NCBI GenBank assembly: GCA_024449915.1
Contig: JAMZAV010000153.1
Coordinates: forward strand, 186,001-250,000
Source: Sweltsa coloradensis
Lineage: Eukaryota; Arthropoda; Insecta; Plecoptera; Chloroperlidae
Reading direction: 5' to 3'
Length of the DNA stretch: 64,000 nt
Numbering within the stretch: position 1 is the stretch's first letter; each line of letters begins with the position of its first letter. The notes beneath the pieces were generated by a model, which was not told where the DNA came from, did not search any database, and saw nothing but the letters and a program-made list of their open reading frames with translations. The translations under genes were made by a program, and so were the position numbers. Shown here in pieces: positions 24,975-37,924 of the stretch.

Positions 24975-27358
24975 TAGAGTCATATGCACAAAACAATATG
25001 ATTCCCACCCATTAATGATTAAATCATTATTTATCGATTAGTGGATAATTGATCAGTTACCAATATTAAATTTCGTATCACTGAGTACACTATTATTTTA
25101 CCTCATTCTGCCTTTAAAAAGACCTAAAACTAACAATTTCGTTTAAAAAGAATGTAAGATAAAAGAAGTGAATCTTGTAGTGGAGGAGTGCATCTATGGC
25201 TTGACTTTTATTACGCCTGCGAACTAGTAATTGAATGATAATTTCTTTTACGTATTTTTGTTTTTGAAAAATCGATCGAATAAATATAAATAATCAACAA
25301 TTATTATCAAAAAGAGCAATTCCATAGAAAACACTCAAGCTGATTCATGTCATATTTAGTTTAAGGAAATAACGTTATTATTCAAACTTGTGAAGTGTAT
25401 GCTGTCTGTTGCATTTGTACTCTTTGTAATTACTGATAATTAACATTTTAACTACTGAATAGGATAAAACTGCATGAAAGAAAGAAGGAAGAAATATAGA
25501 TAAAAATGAATATTAACTTTGATTTTATAGATGCAACATTTAATCTTGGAAGAGGGGGGAAGTGTAGGGAGATTAGAAATGTGGAAACACTGTATAAAGC
25601 GATCTACAATTTTAACAAAGGTTCGCAGCTGTATTCTATTAACAGATTAAAACGTATATATTTACATACTAAGTATCCTGATGAAAACCCCTTAGCTCTC
25701 ATCAATCACGTGCTATGCTTTACTGAGCCTCTCCGACGTGTTCAAATCAGTCAACCTGTATGCCTACCTGTCAATCTAAAGACGGAGCGACTGTCAACGT
25801 CGACACTGTGACTGTCAACTTGGTGGATAGCCAGGGAAAAGTAAACTAAAAAGATAACGTGTCAAGTATAAGGCTACGGCTAGCTTTAAGAAAAGCCAGA
25901 AAATCTTGAGTAAATAGACAGGAATTTCAGGAAAACACGTGCAAAAAAATTGTTGATAAAGATTGATTATTATCTTAAGTATTTATTAATGAACTACTTT
26001 TCACTGTCAATTACAAAAATAAAATATTTTACCCTAGTCACATAAAAATGTAAAATCACAATTGTCTTGGACGCGGACGTGTTTCATGAAATACAATCGC
26101 GTGTACTCAATTATTACACACTTTCTACAGACTTGGGCTTGTTCTTTGATATCTGGGTGAGTGCTGTCAAAATCAAAAGGGTAAGATAAACAAGACTTAA
26201 AGTTGAAGTGGGTTAATGATATAGAAACGGAATTTCACATTTGTATCGTTAGGTATTATTGTTTTTCAGATGAACCTATGAAATGTCATAATGTTAGCAT
26301 CAAATGGATACACAGTTTGTCATAACTGTTCGTATACATTTTATCAATTACATTAATAACCACATTATCAGGCAAAAATATTCCCCCTTGTATAAAAAAG
26401 AGTTCCAACGCTTAACCAAATGAGAAGTTTACTACTAAAACGTGTTAAATCAGAATTTAACATAACGAAGATAGGGCTTTGTTCAAAACCAAACAATGGC
26501 TATGATTAGATAGTATACTCCAAGACTTGTACGTGCTCTCAGGCACGGGCCCTCACTCAAGGTAGGTACTCCAAGCTGGTCAAAATGTTCGGGCCATCAG
26601 ATAACGACTTGAACGTAATAGGGTATCACCCCCCCTACCCCCCCCTCAAGGAGAGAGAGTCTCTCGAGCTTGTACGGCGGCAAGTCAATTTCCCAGTCGT
26701 AAGATTAGAGAGAGTCCCGAGAAAACAGCGCCGCGGAAAACGCCTGCGGGATCTATGAAGCATAAACTCACTGGATGACTCGTTAATAGTCACGACACAA
26801 ACCGGCTATCTCTCCCGTCACTGTCTTCACGTTATCTCAACCAAACCGACATTCCAAATTTGTTAAACTGCCAAGTACCACATTTTACCATCGGCAAATT
26901 ACGTTCAGTAAAAAAAATGAAAAAGCACTATTTTATACCCTTAAAGTAGCTATACTTATAAAGTACTAAAACCACGTCCGTACAGCCAAGGTTTAATATT
27001 GCACACTCACTCACTCGTAGATTGTTAATAGCCCATATACCTCGTACATTTACTTGGCAAGTGTTGGACTGAAACTCAATAAGAAGTTAAGTGCCTAAAC
27101 TGGAAGTAGCGCTTAAAGCGAGCAATAATACAAATGTGAATGGCAGATACTGGCATGAGATGGATTAAATATTGAGCGGAGCGAACTTCTTGTGAGATGC
27201 ATTACGAATTATTATCGATTGCTTTAATAAAACAGTGACATGTTCTGCATAGAGTGACGGAAAGACGGATGCATACAGCTGTGATTTGTATTCAAACTCA
27301 CAAGTTTAAGAAGTCAGCTACTGTACTGTCAATCACATCTTATGATACAGAAAAGCAT
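24975..27358. other. Gene-free DNA
   Basis: Nothing recognised. A 101-codon plus frame at 25506-25811 shows no family resemblance. A C-rich stretch lies at about 26628-26648. Confidence 0.4.
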
Positions 27359-27364
27359 TTTATT
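27359..27364 (-). promoter_or_regulatory. Candidate poly(A) signal AATAAA
   Basis: The minus strand reads AATAAA here, about 690 bases downstream of the TAG stop of the large exon. It is the first canonical hexamer I find after that stop. The flanks are AT-rich, so a chance match is quite possible. Confidence 0.3.
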
Positions 27365-28055
27365 TGTCAAACTGTGATAAATTAATAATGTGATAATCGT
27401 AGATTAATTGAATAGAGACACAGTACTTGAAATTAAACTAATTAATTCGATGCTCGTATCAAACCAACACATCAACGAAACGTCACTTTAAGATTTAGTG
27501 AACAACTTCTAGGTTGCCGTCTTCACCGAGCTCGAAATAATATTGCAAGATAAGAAAGTTGTAAGGTTGGATTTCGAAACATTTCAAATCCAAGTTTCGT
27601 CATTGAGCAAACCTTACTCGAAAACTTCTCCAAGCAAGTGTAAGTACTTAAAGTAAAGCCTAACAATCTGCAAACATGGATTCGTAGCAAACTTATAGGT
27701 GTGAATTAAGACAACGGATCTAACTAAAAGGGTTCAGTGAAGAATTTGTCATTAACAGAATGTATCAATTAATGTAAGCAAATTATGGGCAAATTGAGAG
27801 TTGAGTTGAAATTTTCTTGGGTAAAGAGAACACAATGATAATATGGAGGCAATGATGCACTTTAAACGACTGGGATGAGTGTTAAACGAGGATTATAATC
27901 ACCTCTACATTATGCGGGATTAGAACCATGTCCCGGAACAACTAACATTAACAAATTAAATTTGTACTGAGCGAATAGTACTTAACAAGGACTGACAATT
28001 AGTTTGTGAACTAAAAAACTACTTAACATTTAGTAAACAACATGCTAACTACTTG

Positions 28056-30522
28056 CTAACTACTTGCCCTTATCACCTGTTCGAAGCGTTCCTGCGAGTC
28101 CATGATTTCAAACAACAGGTTCATCTTCTCGTCGAGCGATTTGAAGCCGTTCTTGGGCTGCGCGGCAAGCAGCATCTGTATGGCTTGCGCGACGGACGGC
28201 ACCCCACGCGGTAGTTGCGACGCCAGGAAGGGCTGCCCGTGGAACGTGGGGCTGGGGCGCGGACCCTGCAGCCCCAGAGCCGCCTGGGCCGACGACGACG
28301 GCAGAGACTGGCGTCGCGACGTCGTGGAAGGCGGCGGGGGATTGGACGGTGACTTGAGGAGCTGGTAGTCGCTAGTTGAGGGCGGCAACGAGCGGTAGCC
28401 CGAGTCGGAGGGGCTGAGGGCGGCCGTCGATGTGGGTGCCATTGACGTCACTGGCGCCGGTTTCTTGTCATTGGGTGACAAGGCGGGGAGGGGGGCGACA
28501 GGAGTCAGCGGCCGGGGGATGTTCACGGAGGGCATGCTGGCGACGGTGTGTATCCTGGGGCTGCCGAGCGGTGGAGTGTTGACGGTAGTGGGCAATGTTG
28601 CAACATTGTACGGCCGCTGAGATGTGGCAATACTAACGGGTCCGAGAGTTGGAGCGGTGGCGATACTGTGAGGTCGACGGGGCGATTGTTGTGGGCCACC
28701 GATGAGATTAGGCCACATCGTACCATTAGCAGGAAGACGAGGTATTGGCTGGAGCAGGCCATCCCTATGCCTGTATGATTGGGAGGAATTCGCTGCAGGA
28801 CAAGCGGCATTAACATCACGTCGGAAGTTGGGAGATGAATTTGAGACCGGAAACGGGGCCTCGCGCTGCCTAAATGCTGGGGAAGAGGTGGCCATTGGGC
28901 AACCGGGCATGCCGTCTCGCTGCCTGAATGCCGGGGAGGAAGTGGCGACAGGGCTGGCGGCCACGCTGTGGGGTCTGCGAGGTAGCGAATTTGCTTCCCC
29001 CCATGCGAGTTGAGCGGCTGTCGGTGTGCCCGGAGTGTTGACGACGCTAGTCGGACGTCGTTCGGGCTCCACGGAGGAGATGGCGTTGTGTGACACACTC
29101 TTGGGCATTCGACCTTGAGGGAGTGTGAAGGACACACTGGGCCCCGCGACGGGCGTGTACGATCCGCTCACCGGCCGCCGCAAGGTAGAGTTGTTTGTCC
29201 TGATGCCAAGAGACTCCCAGATGTCGTACTTCTGCGGCTCGATGGATACGCTGTTCGGTCTCTTCGGCAGGATCGGAGTGGGAGCTTCCGAACCAGTCGG
29301 AGTATTGGCTACACTGTTCGGCCTCCTTAGAGTGTGCTGCGACTTGGGGTCCCAATGAGCTCCATAAGGAATGTCCACGCTATTATGATGGACCAGTTGA
29401 TTGTGATGACCGGCCGGTACTTCTCCTGGTTGGGGATTGTTTGGGGACACTTCCAACAGGATGACGGGGATTGGACGCAGTTGGGATCGCGAGAGAGTCC
29501 CAAATATTGTACGAGTTGGATGACACCGGCGTGTTGGCAACACTAGCTGAACGTCTGGGGACTTGCGGTCCCCTCTCGGGTTGACCCCACAGGGTGTAGG
29601 GTTCACCTGTCGATACCGGTGTGTTGACTACGCTGATCGGTCTACGTGTGGGGACGTGGTGTAAGAACCCACCCTCGGGCGGCGAGTCGAGCGTAGGGAC
29701 CGGGACGGGAACATGATGATCCAAGTTTTGGGACGAGCCCCACAAGTTGTAAGGTTTGGGTCCGGAAGCGACCGGCGTTGTGATCGGCGGTTGTCCGGCG
29801 TTGGTCGGTGCCCAAGACGCCCTCGTCGCGGCGGTGGCGGACACCGGTGTGTTGGCAGCGCTGCCGGGGGTGTAGGCGACATTACGCGGCGGGCCCCAGC
29901 TGGGGGTGGTGGCAACATTCTGTGGCGCCCAGTTCGGTGTGTTGGCAGCACTTCCAGGCGTGTTGGCGACATTGCGCGGCCCGTATCCCGGTGTGTGGGC
30001 ACCTCCCCTAGGGGACGCACGCACGGGCTCGGGTTTGGTGTAGAACGGAAACGACGGGCTCGTGCTGGGAGAAGCGTTGACTTCATCGCTCCTAGTAGCT
30101 GGAGGTCGCAGCCTCGCAAATCCAAGGTCAGCTATCTCTGACCCGGGTTGTGGGTGATGTTGTTGTTGTTGCTGCGCAGACGAGCCAACCTCCGCCCATG
30201 TTGTCAAATTTCCACCTGGCGCGTCAACACTCCGCCCGCGATTCAAATTAATATTATGTCGATCGTTGAGACTGAGACGTCCAATAACGTTACGTTGGAA
30301 CGGACTAGGACCTAACACGAGAGTATTAGGAGGTCGAGCAATGGGCGAGGGTTGGATACTGGGAGCTACAGTGTTGGAGGAGCTAACACTAGGTGGCACT
30401 ACAGTGTTGGATGTGGGTTGTTCGCCCATTAGCTTGGTGGACAGCGCGCACACGGGGCGATTTACACGCACATCACGGCAATACAGGTAGTCTGGGGGAC
30501 AACCACGTACCGTGTAATGCCG
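28056..30522 (-). CDS. Large 3'-terminal exon of a Ser/Pro-rich repeat protein, family not recognised
   Basis: Two overlapping minus-strand frames (30543-29383, then 29606-28056) share one repeat grammar and one composition, so I read them as one protein of about 820 residues in this exon. In order: a short Cys-containing start (C-P-P-D-Y-L-Y-C, about 30500), a Q5 run (about 30170), an array of N-V-A-N-T-P / A-A-N-T-P / V-A-T-T-P units (29973-29845), then eight R-R-P-x-S-[VI] type units, most followed three residues later by T-P, interleaved with four Y-x-[LI]-W-[GDE]-[SQ] motifs. Next come three to four S-S-P-x-F-R-x-R repeats, a D-S-G-Y-R-S motif (28406-28389), an R-R-Q-S-L-P site and a likely helical tail with E-K-M-N-L-L-F-E-I-M-D. 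The stop is TAG at 28058-28056. GC content is well above the flanks. The N-terminus must lie upstream beyond 30.5 kb, because no good ATG opens the frame; the first in-frame ATG is at 30429. Function is unknown; the low-complexity composition suggests a disordered phosphorylated scaffold (inference). Confidence 0.8.
29425..29470 (-). other. Reading-frame change inside the exon
   Basis: The upstream frame encodes sensible repeat sequence to about 29466 and then runs into TAA at 29383. The downstream frame, which restores the R-R-P-N-S-V-A-N-T-P grammar, is offset by one base and becomes sensible by about 29435. One extra base, two missing bases, a true frameshift, or a very short intron could explain it. 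A GT...AG segment from 29465 to 29426 is 40 bases (3n+1) and would fix the frame, but is shorter than ordinary animal introns and has a poor donor. Confidence 0.7.
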
Positions 30523-30524
30523 CT
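30523..30524 (-). other. Probable splice acceptor of the large exon
   Basis: Reading the minus strand, the frame is open only back to a TAA about 40 bases above the first clear codon, and the only AG in that open stretch is at 30524-30523 (T-T-C-C-A-T-T-A-A-G before CGG). It follows a moderately pyrimidine-rich stretch and would start the exon in phase 0. The base before AG is A rather than the preferred C or T, so the site is plausible but weak. Confidence 0.35.
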
Positions 30525-30564
30525 TAATGGAACCAGATACCACAAAGTAACGTTTATTTTATTT

Positions 30565-32254
30565 CACTTGTTTCATTTTGAATTTCCCTCAAGACGGAGG
30601 GTCCGGCTCATTAGGTTCTTCATTATTTACGAAGTGACGTTGAAAATCTAGAAAATGTCCGCAACAAGATTCTTTAGCTTCGTGGAGATGGATGTGAGGA
30701 CATCACTGTAATCCATTCAGTGAAATTGATGCGATGCTGTTTTATTATCCATAAAACACAGGAAATACAGGATTCTACAGTGATACACGAACGTGATTCT
30801 AGTGAGAGCCATGAACAGATGAGATTGTAAAACCAGGCATAGTGAATGTTTTGTTGGTTAAAATGGTAGCAAATGTAACCCAGTAACGGTGAGATGGTGT
30901 AGTTGTCCGTTGTGGCCACTTTATTGCTTAGTTCTCAAATAAACGCCACTCTACCTCGATGTCCGAGTTTTGCGGTCCGAGGAATAGTGGACTTTCAGGA
31001 CATGTAAGAATGTGAATCTTCAACGCCATTTGACCTTCATTTGAAGAACCAGCCGGCGATGTCGTCACGAGTACAGAATGACCTCGGAAGGAATTTCGAA
31101 ATTTGCGAAACTATGTGGCAATCTCTTGCACATAGGATAATCTGATGCGAGAGTTAAATTGCATCCAGCGTCTTAAATGTCAGTCACACGTAAGTAATAG
31201 CCACTAGTACGGACGAGCAAACAAACAGGTCATAGACGTCGTGGCCCACACTAGGCCCTTCATCGTTGTCGATTCACTTCATCCAATTAAAAAAAAAACG
31301 TATGTTGAAACGACCGCGATAGAAAGTTTGTCAGGCGTTTTGCGCTAGTCATAAATTAAATTCGTTTTCTATCCGGCATTTGATCTTTCACCAGTGCTTA
31401 TCCATGCGCGCGTAACAGCCCGTGCGCTGTACTGATATGCACACTATTAAAATGTTTGCTCGAAGATAAACCGGAACAAATCCACCAGCATACTCGCGCC
31501 ACGATTCTAAACAATCATACCAGCCAGTACTTTTAATGTTAAACCTTTTATTTTAACTTTTAGCGCAGAAAACCACAACCATTTGTCTATTCATATATTA
31601 TATCACGACGAGCTTAATCTACTCAGCCTTTACGTCTAACTAAAAACTAAACCTTGATTTATAATTACACGTATCTTTTTAACTAGCTTACATTTTCGTT
31701 CGTCAAAACGGAAAATCATTGTAATTGAATTGGCATCGGCTAATCCTCTCTGTCAGTGTACTCCACATATCTTCACCCGCATTGCCACTAGCCGACGTCA
31801 GGCTCCGTCGCACACGGCTGTCATCAACTATAGCTTACCCTCCCGGTCATGTCACCAAGTATCCGATCCCATTTGTGTCACAGAAACCGACCACTCTACG
31901 GCGAACGCCACAAATTAATTTATATATCTCAAAACGTCACAATCACGAATGCCAACACAATTTTCGACGGCTACCACGGTATCATTGAGACGTCAGGTAT
32001 TGTTAAAAGTTTCTTTGCAGACAATGGTGGTCGCTTAACACATCACTGGCTACGCGTCTGTCATGGACACTGTTGAAGATCGTCCGAACGTAAACTGATA
32101 ATTAAATTTGAGTCGAATTGTTAACACCAATTGCACAATTCGACAACTCAGTGTGAGAGTGATAAGGAGTTCTTAGAACGGCACAAGGATGTACACTCGA
32201 GAAAAAGACTAATTTTTTTTGGCACGCGATATTTCAACAGATTTGTTAACAAAT
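30565..32254 (-). other. Presumed intron or upstream sequence of the large-exon gene
   Basis: Directly upstream of the probable acceptor. Compositionally AT-rich, with only short random frames, consistent with intron. Confidence 0.35.
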
Positions 32255-32475
32255 GTTTGAATGCGGAAAGAAGAGTCGAGGCCATGCACCGCCGCAGCGC
32301 TCCTCGATGGCGCGAGAGTTGGCGCGCGTGAAGGGCCTCGCGGGTGCGTCGCGTGCGGAGAGTAGAGGAGGACTGTCCTCCACGTTGCGGGCGCCGCGAC
32401 GCATCCACCTCGCAGGCGCGCCCACCCCCACTACCACCCCCGAGCTGACTCCCCCACACCAGCACGCAAACGATA
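32255..32475. other. GC-rich island, possible exon of undetermined strand
   Basis: GC and CpG content rise sharply here, comparable to the large exon. Both strands carry 60-110-codon open frames, so frame length alone does not choose the strand. On the plus strand an acceptor-like TATTTCAACAG precedes it (about 32240), but the best plus frame is closed by TAA just upstream of its ATG at 32253. On the minus strand it could be an upstream exon of the 28-30.5-kb gene. No family is recognisable. Confidence 0.3.
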
Positions 32476-32519
32476 TGTTCGCACAATTGTTTCTACGACT
32501 GGACCACGGTGGATAAGAT

Positions 32520-34779
32520 GGAATACCTAGGCCTGTGCATGGTCACAAGTCTTCAACGTGAACTCTATGGATTGCGTGTTGGCTACCTACGATATCCCAT
32601 CCTTACCTAATTAATTTAAACACGTCAGGATGGAACGGAACGATAAACGAGAGAGATTAATTCGTTTACCAATACAAGTGAAGATTCAATGAATACAAAA
32701 TTAGATGTGAATATTAAAAATTAAAAATTTAAAACTCGTATTTTACTTTGTGATTGGGATTTACCAAACAATACAAAAAAAAAATTTACAACTTCTGTTA
32801 CACACTTCATGCGACTAGTTCTGCCACACCAGAACGTTTTAAAGAATTGTAGTTTAAAAAACAAATGCAAATTAACTAGAGGCATATAATTTAGGAATAA
32901 GTTGGTTTTATTCAAATAGGTTGTTGGTTATTAATACGTCTGATTAGAAGGCACCTCCGGAAATCACTGCTATGTCTAAGTGTCTGGATAATTGAAAATT
33001 AATCACGAGAACTCTTCAGAACTACTAGTTTAACGCTCCTTCTGTCAAGAAATTGCACAGAGAAAATCTGGGTATGTCAGCAATGGCCCTCCACTGCAAG
33101 TTAAATGGGAATCATTCGATTATATAAGTAAAGACATTTTAATTTAGAACTAGACTTCTCTGTACCTTTCAAAAACACTGCCTTGCTCCCACGCATTAAC
33201 ACGAAGCCCGTTTCCAAAGTTTCCTCAGATTACAGGACGCTTCAAAAGTTCAAGTTTACAAGTTTAGTTCACAAGTACGCAAGAATGATTACGCTTCCTA
33301 TTCACTAAGCGTGAATTAAACCTCCCACCCGTTTCAAAACCACACGACACGTCAGGCGGTAAGATATCCAGCTCGTAATCTATCTATCTATACCCTTAGT
33401 TTTCACTCAGTTCGACCACTCATTCTCGTTATCCCCCTACGAGCTGCGAGATTTGTTACGTTTAGCGGCGCCCACACCCGCGCCCAGCAAAGTTGAGCGT
33501 AGCCCACTTCATAAATAAATAACCCGTTCTCAGCGGTCAGACGCCGACGTCACCCCCACCTGTGACATGGGCGCGTTCCTAGCACCCAGAATTTATGATA
33601 AACATTTCACCCAGGAAGGAAACGAGAGAAACTATCAGGTCGGGTGTCGAACCCAGGACGTACGTATCCTATGCATAAAATATGGGCTAAGCCTCTTGGG
33701 CTATGGATGTGAAAAGGTGGCAACGCTTCGTATATATATATCTAATGGGGGAAAGGGTTGGTTGTAATGGAGCGGGTACACGTACAGCGCCGCTAATAAA
33801 AGATGAGACAACGTATCGTGCAATTTGCAATGAAATCTATAGGCAGAGTTGTAAAATGAGACGAATGAAGCTTCAACATGGTAGGGTACGTGTACGTCTA
33901 GCACTCCAGGGTACACACCTGTACTCAACAGTGGAACCAATTAAATTGTGATGTATGTGCAAATGGTAAATGGTGTGAGCGAATCAGATGATTACTTATA
34001 TGTTCAAAATCATATTTTAGATAACAGTGGTCTCCATATTTTTGTAACAACGCATTTTTAAATTTAAGTACATAGTGACATCGAAGTGCCTTATCAAACA
34101 AGTTTCAAATTGGCTATTAAAATACTTTTCTATAAGCTTTAAAACATTTTAAATCAAACAAAAATAAAGAAATGACCTTATTTAAACAACATTCGAATAT
34201 TACAAATCTATAGTGCACATTCATGGACGAATTTGAGCCGAGCTGTGAATGTTGGAAGAAGCGGTCAACACTTGCTTGAGCACATCCAATGCTCTGTGGT
34301 TGTTGCCGGAATAGGAACCCTAGAGTCCACGAATAGTGAAACACGTTTCTTTAAGTTAAAAATGAGTCAAAAAGTAGTTTCCAAAGAAATCCAAAGAAAA
34401 CGTCTTAAAACGTAGTTTCTCTGGAATGTAGAGAATCATATTAAGATTTAAATAAAGCAGTGACATTTCGGTTTACAAATTACTCTAATTCGTACCATAA
34501 TGGCGTGTCGTGTAAGTGTAGACAATTAAGTTGTGAATGTGTTGCTGTCCACGTAGAATAAACTCGGACGTATAATGCTTGCGTTTAAGTTGTGAATGCG
34601 TTGACGTAAACATGGAATACATCAAGAATAGGAATTTCAACAGACTTAGGAATGTAGAAAATGGAATGACCACTCACGACTAGGATTGTCACACATAAAA
34701 CCATTACGATAACGACTTAAGAGGAATTTATGTAGCATATAGCGCATGCGTTAAAAAATTCCAAATTCCATTTTGCATA
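32520..34779. other. Gene-free DNA
   Basis: Short TA repeat near 33730 and a minus-strand B-box-like GGTTCGACACC at about 33645. No supported gene. Confidence 0.35.
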
Positions 34780-35064
34780 GTTGACACGGAAGCAGAAATC
34801 AAGGGCTCTACAGACTCATTATTAAAAAAATTATATGAATTAATTTTTGTACCTTCATAAACTAAACGTTTAAAAATTACAAAACTGTCAATTTTCGTGA
34901 ATTATTTCTTTTAGATTTACGAACATTTTGGATTATCTAATACCGTAAGGTTGTTCATGAATGCTTCCTTGACAACTACAAAGTTTCATATACGACGAAA
35001 CGTATGCTTTCTTGGCCGAACGAAAATATATATTGCCAGCTGCAAAATGTGTCTAACTCCTTCT
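34780..35064 (+). repeat. Dispersed repeat D, copy 2
   Basis: It begins TTGACACGGAAGCAGAAATC then A-A-G-G-G-C-T-C-T-A, and ends T-C-T-T-G-G-C-C-G-A-A-C-G followed by CAGCTGCAAAATGTGTCTAA. It is the partner of 22185-22440; neither copy has a visible tail or target duplication. Confidence 0.6.
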
Positions 35065-37924
35065 AATAACTTAATAATATTATAGCTTTTTAGTTTAGTT
35101 TTGAATGTAAGCAATAATTTAGTTAAGCGTACTCGTATTTGGAAAAATATGTTCAAAAACAGGACATGAGGATTTGTTATTATTTATTGTTTTTTTTTTT
35201 TTTAAATTTAACCAAGGACCCATTGCACTGCAAAACGAAATAACCACAATGTCTCAGCCACTCACAATTATAATTATGTTTCTTGTTTTTAAAAACTATT
35301 TCAAATGTTAAAAATGCATTAACTTTTTTAAATTAACTTTTCTGAAATGTCTGTTCACATTGTGAAATAACGCCATTTCATAACAATAACCTTTGGAAAT
35401 ATAATTCATAGAGAAAAGTCTAGAGAAACTCTTTAATAAGCTTATTATAGTCATCCGCGCGGTTGACACAGTAAGTAGAAATGTCCTCATGTAATCCCAT
35501 CGCCAGACCATGTAACAAAGGGAGTATCTGAAACTGAGCTAGCTCCCCAGTCAATAAACTTTATTTCGCTTATTTTTAGTCCCCCTCGACTTGCTCAGGA
35601 TAGACATGTGCTTTTCATACGTCCATTTTAAAATACATCCTTATGGCTGCGATAATATTGCGACGTCATGAGATGGTAAGTTGGCCACGTGGCTGGCTGT
35701 CTTATCTGGGCGGACTGGTCTTTGAAGAGGGTGGGCTGGAGTGAGCGAGTGCAATGACTTTCTGGGGGCCTCAAGACGCTACCAGGCTGAAAGAATGTCA
35801 AGTGATACGGCGGCTATTATTATTATTGTAGCAGGGGGGAAATATCCGTCCTAGCTACCTATTTATAGTATTTATGCTGCGAGGTAACAATCGCCTGTCA
35901 TCGTAATATTTGTATTTTCTTCATTGCGAATAATTTTTCCCCTGTTTCCTTATATATTACACATTTTATTAAAATACATTACATTTCAGAATCAAGTAGC
36001 TAACAAACAAATTTATAAAAAAAGTGTGATATATTGTTTTGATTCAATCTTCTTGCAACCAATCTGATCGATGTTTTTAAACCTTTACAAACGTTCTTGC
36101 GAATGTCGAGACCCAGTATCAGGTTTCAGTCAAGTTCGCCAATCAGCCATCTTACAAAAAAACGTTTTGAGAACGAATCGACTCCAGAGTTTTTTTATTC
36201 CCTCTTGAAAAGAAGGAAATAAACGCAGGGGGCGATTTATCACGGATCATAAAAAATTACCCATCGACCCTTTCTGATATTATGTTCATATTAACTGATT
36301 AATTACTACAAAATGAACTTACAGTGTTCGTTAATTCAATTAAAGGTACAAAAAATGCGGGCAAAGTTTTAACGAGATACCTACTCGAAATGTGCAATAA
36401 AGATAGCCACAAAAACTCACTGTACGCAAAGCATAATTAAAATTGTTAACAACATCACATTACTGTGAACATTGCGGAATGCATTAAATATAATTCCTAT
36501 TCCCGGATTGGCTAACAACTTTTAATGCCTACCTCTTTACAGACAGTATTTTAATTGCTCCATATCCATCACATAAAATACCCTGGGGGCCTATTAACTA
36601 CCTCAAACGACAGCTTGACGATCGACAGTGACACTTAGTAAATTAAACACCAGACGCTGCGCAGAATAGTATTACCAGTTTTGAATGCAACTGAAAATTC
36701 GGGGTTGTATTCACTATAAACTGTCACCGTCGATGGACACGTTGTTATTTGAGTTTTTACATGTCCTGTGAAATGTTGGCTTTCACTTTTCCAAACTAGG
36801 CATTTTTATTCAATTTACATTCCTACTTTTAGTTTAATAAGTTCTCCAGTTTTACATCAACCCTGAAAACATTAATAATATATTTTCCCCAATAAAAAGT
36901 CCATACGTTAAAAAAATAGTCTATATCTCTACCGCTTTTATATTACCCGTGTGTAACATCAGTCTATTGGAAAACCGATAAATTTGGTAGCTAAACTCTA
37001 AGAGAAAAATAGTATACTGCAGTACATGAACATACGAAATCAAATTAGTATTCCCAATTCGAAACATTGGAGAATAAACAAAAAATATTTGTTACTAAAA
37101 AGTCTCCATTGGGAGAAACGTAACTCCCCCCACCCCACTGTGCACAAGTGTCCGTCTATACGACAAAATGGCGCCACAAAAACATTCCGACGTTAAATGA
37201 AACGTATCGCAACCAGCTCGTGCGGTTTATCTCATTTGCAAACAGAGAGTTGGTAGACCTGTCTCCCGGATGTGACGTCATTATCTTGAGCAGGGACCCA
37301 CCCGGGGAGTGATTGGAGGAGTTTCAATGGGTCGGGGGAGATTGCCGCCTATTCCTGGAGCACTCGGGGTGCTATGTCCGTACATCCTGGATGACGAGTG
37401 CCACATTATGCGCCACTCAAAGGAGACGAGTGCCACCGAGCAGTGACAAATGCCGCTTGTTACTCTGTATCAATATAGGTGACTGCATTGACTGTTGCTC
37501 TACGACATCTGACAAGTATAGTTTGTATAGCAATGTGTGATTACTTCAGCGTTCACTACTAGATCTCTAACTATGAAGGCCGTCGGTTCAACGCCAGCCA
37601 CCGTCAACCCGAAATGAAGTTTCTTGCCTGGTTTTCCTCGACAGAGCGATTGCCGCGATTCATCTTACGGGCGTACCTTCTCAACCCTCTCCACAGGCAA
37701 ACAAGAACAATTAAGTCACCAGAAGAGGTACAAGTATGAATGAGAAAGAATTCTTGCCTAGTATGAATAAATACCATTTTACTAATATAAATTATAATCT
37801 GATATAATAGATAATATATGACCTAATATAAATTTAATATTATAGTGTTTTCACGAAATATTTTTGTCGAAATACATCGTAGTGTTTATCTTGAATTGTA
37901 TTTAATCTAACAAGTTGTGAACAA
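35065..37924. other. Gene-free AT-rich DNA
   Basis: No supported gene; a B-box-like CGTCGGTTCAACGCCAGCC lies near 37581, just upstream of the galactosyltransferase fragment. Confidence 0.35.

Noticed and set aside
28523..30125. Several 100-200-codon frames on the other frames and the opposite strand of the large exon
   Set aside because: They lie entirely within the repeat exon, follow from its GC-rich, stop-poor composition, and show no repeat grammar of their own.
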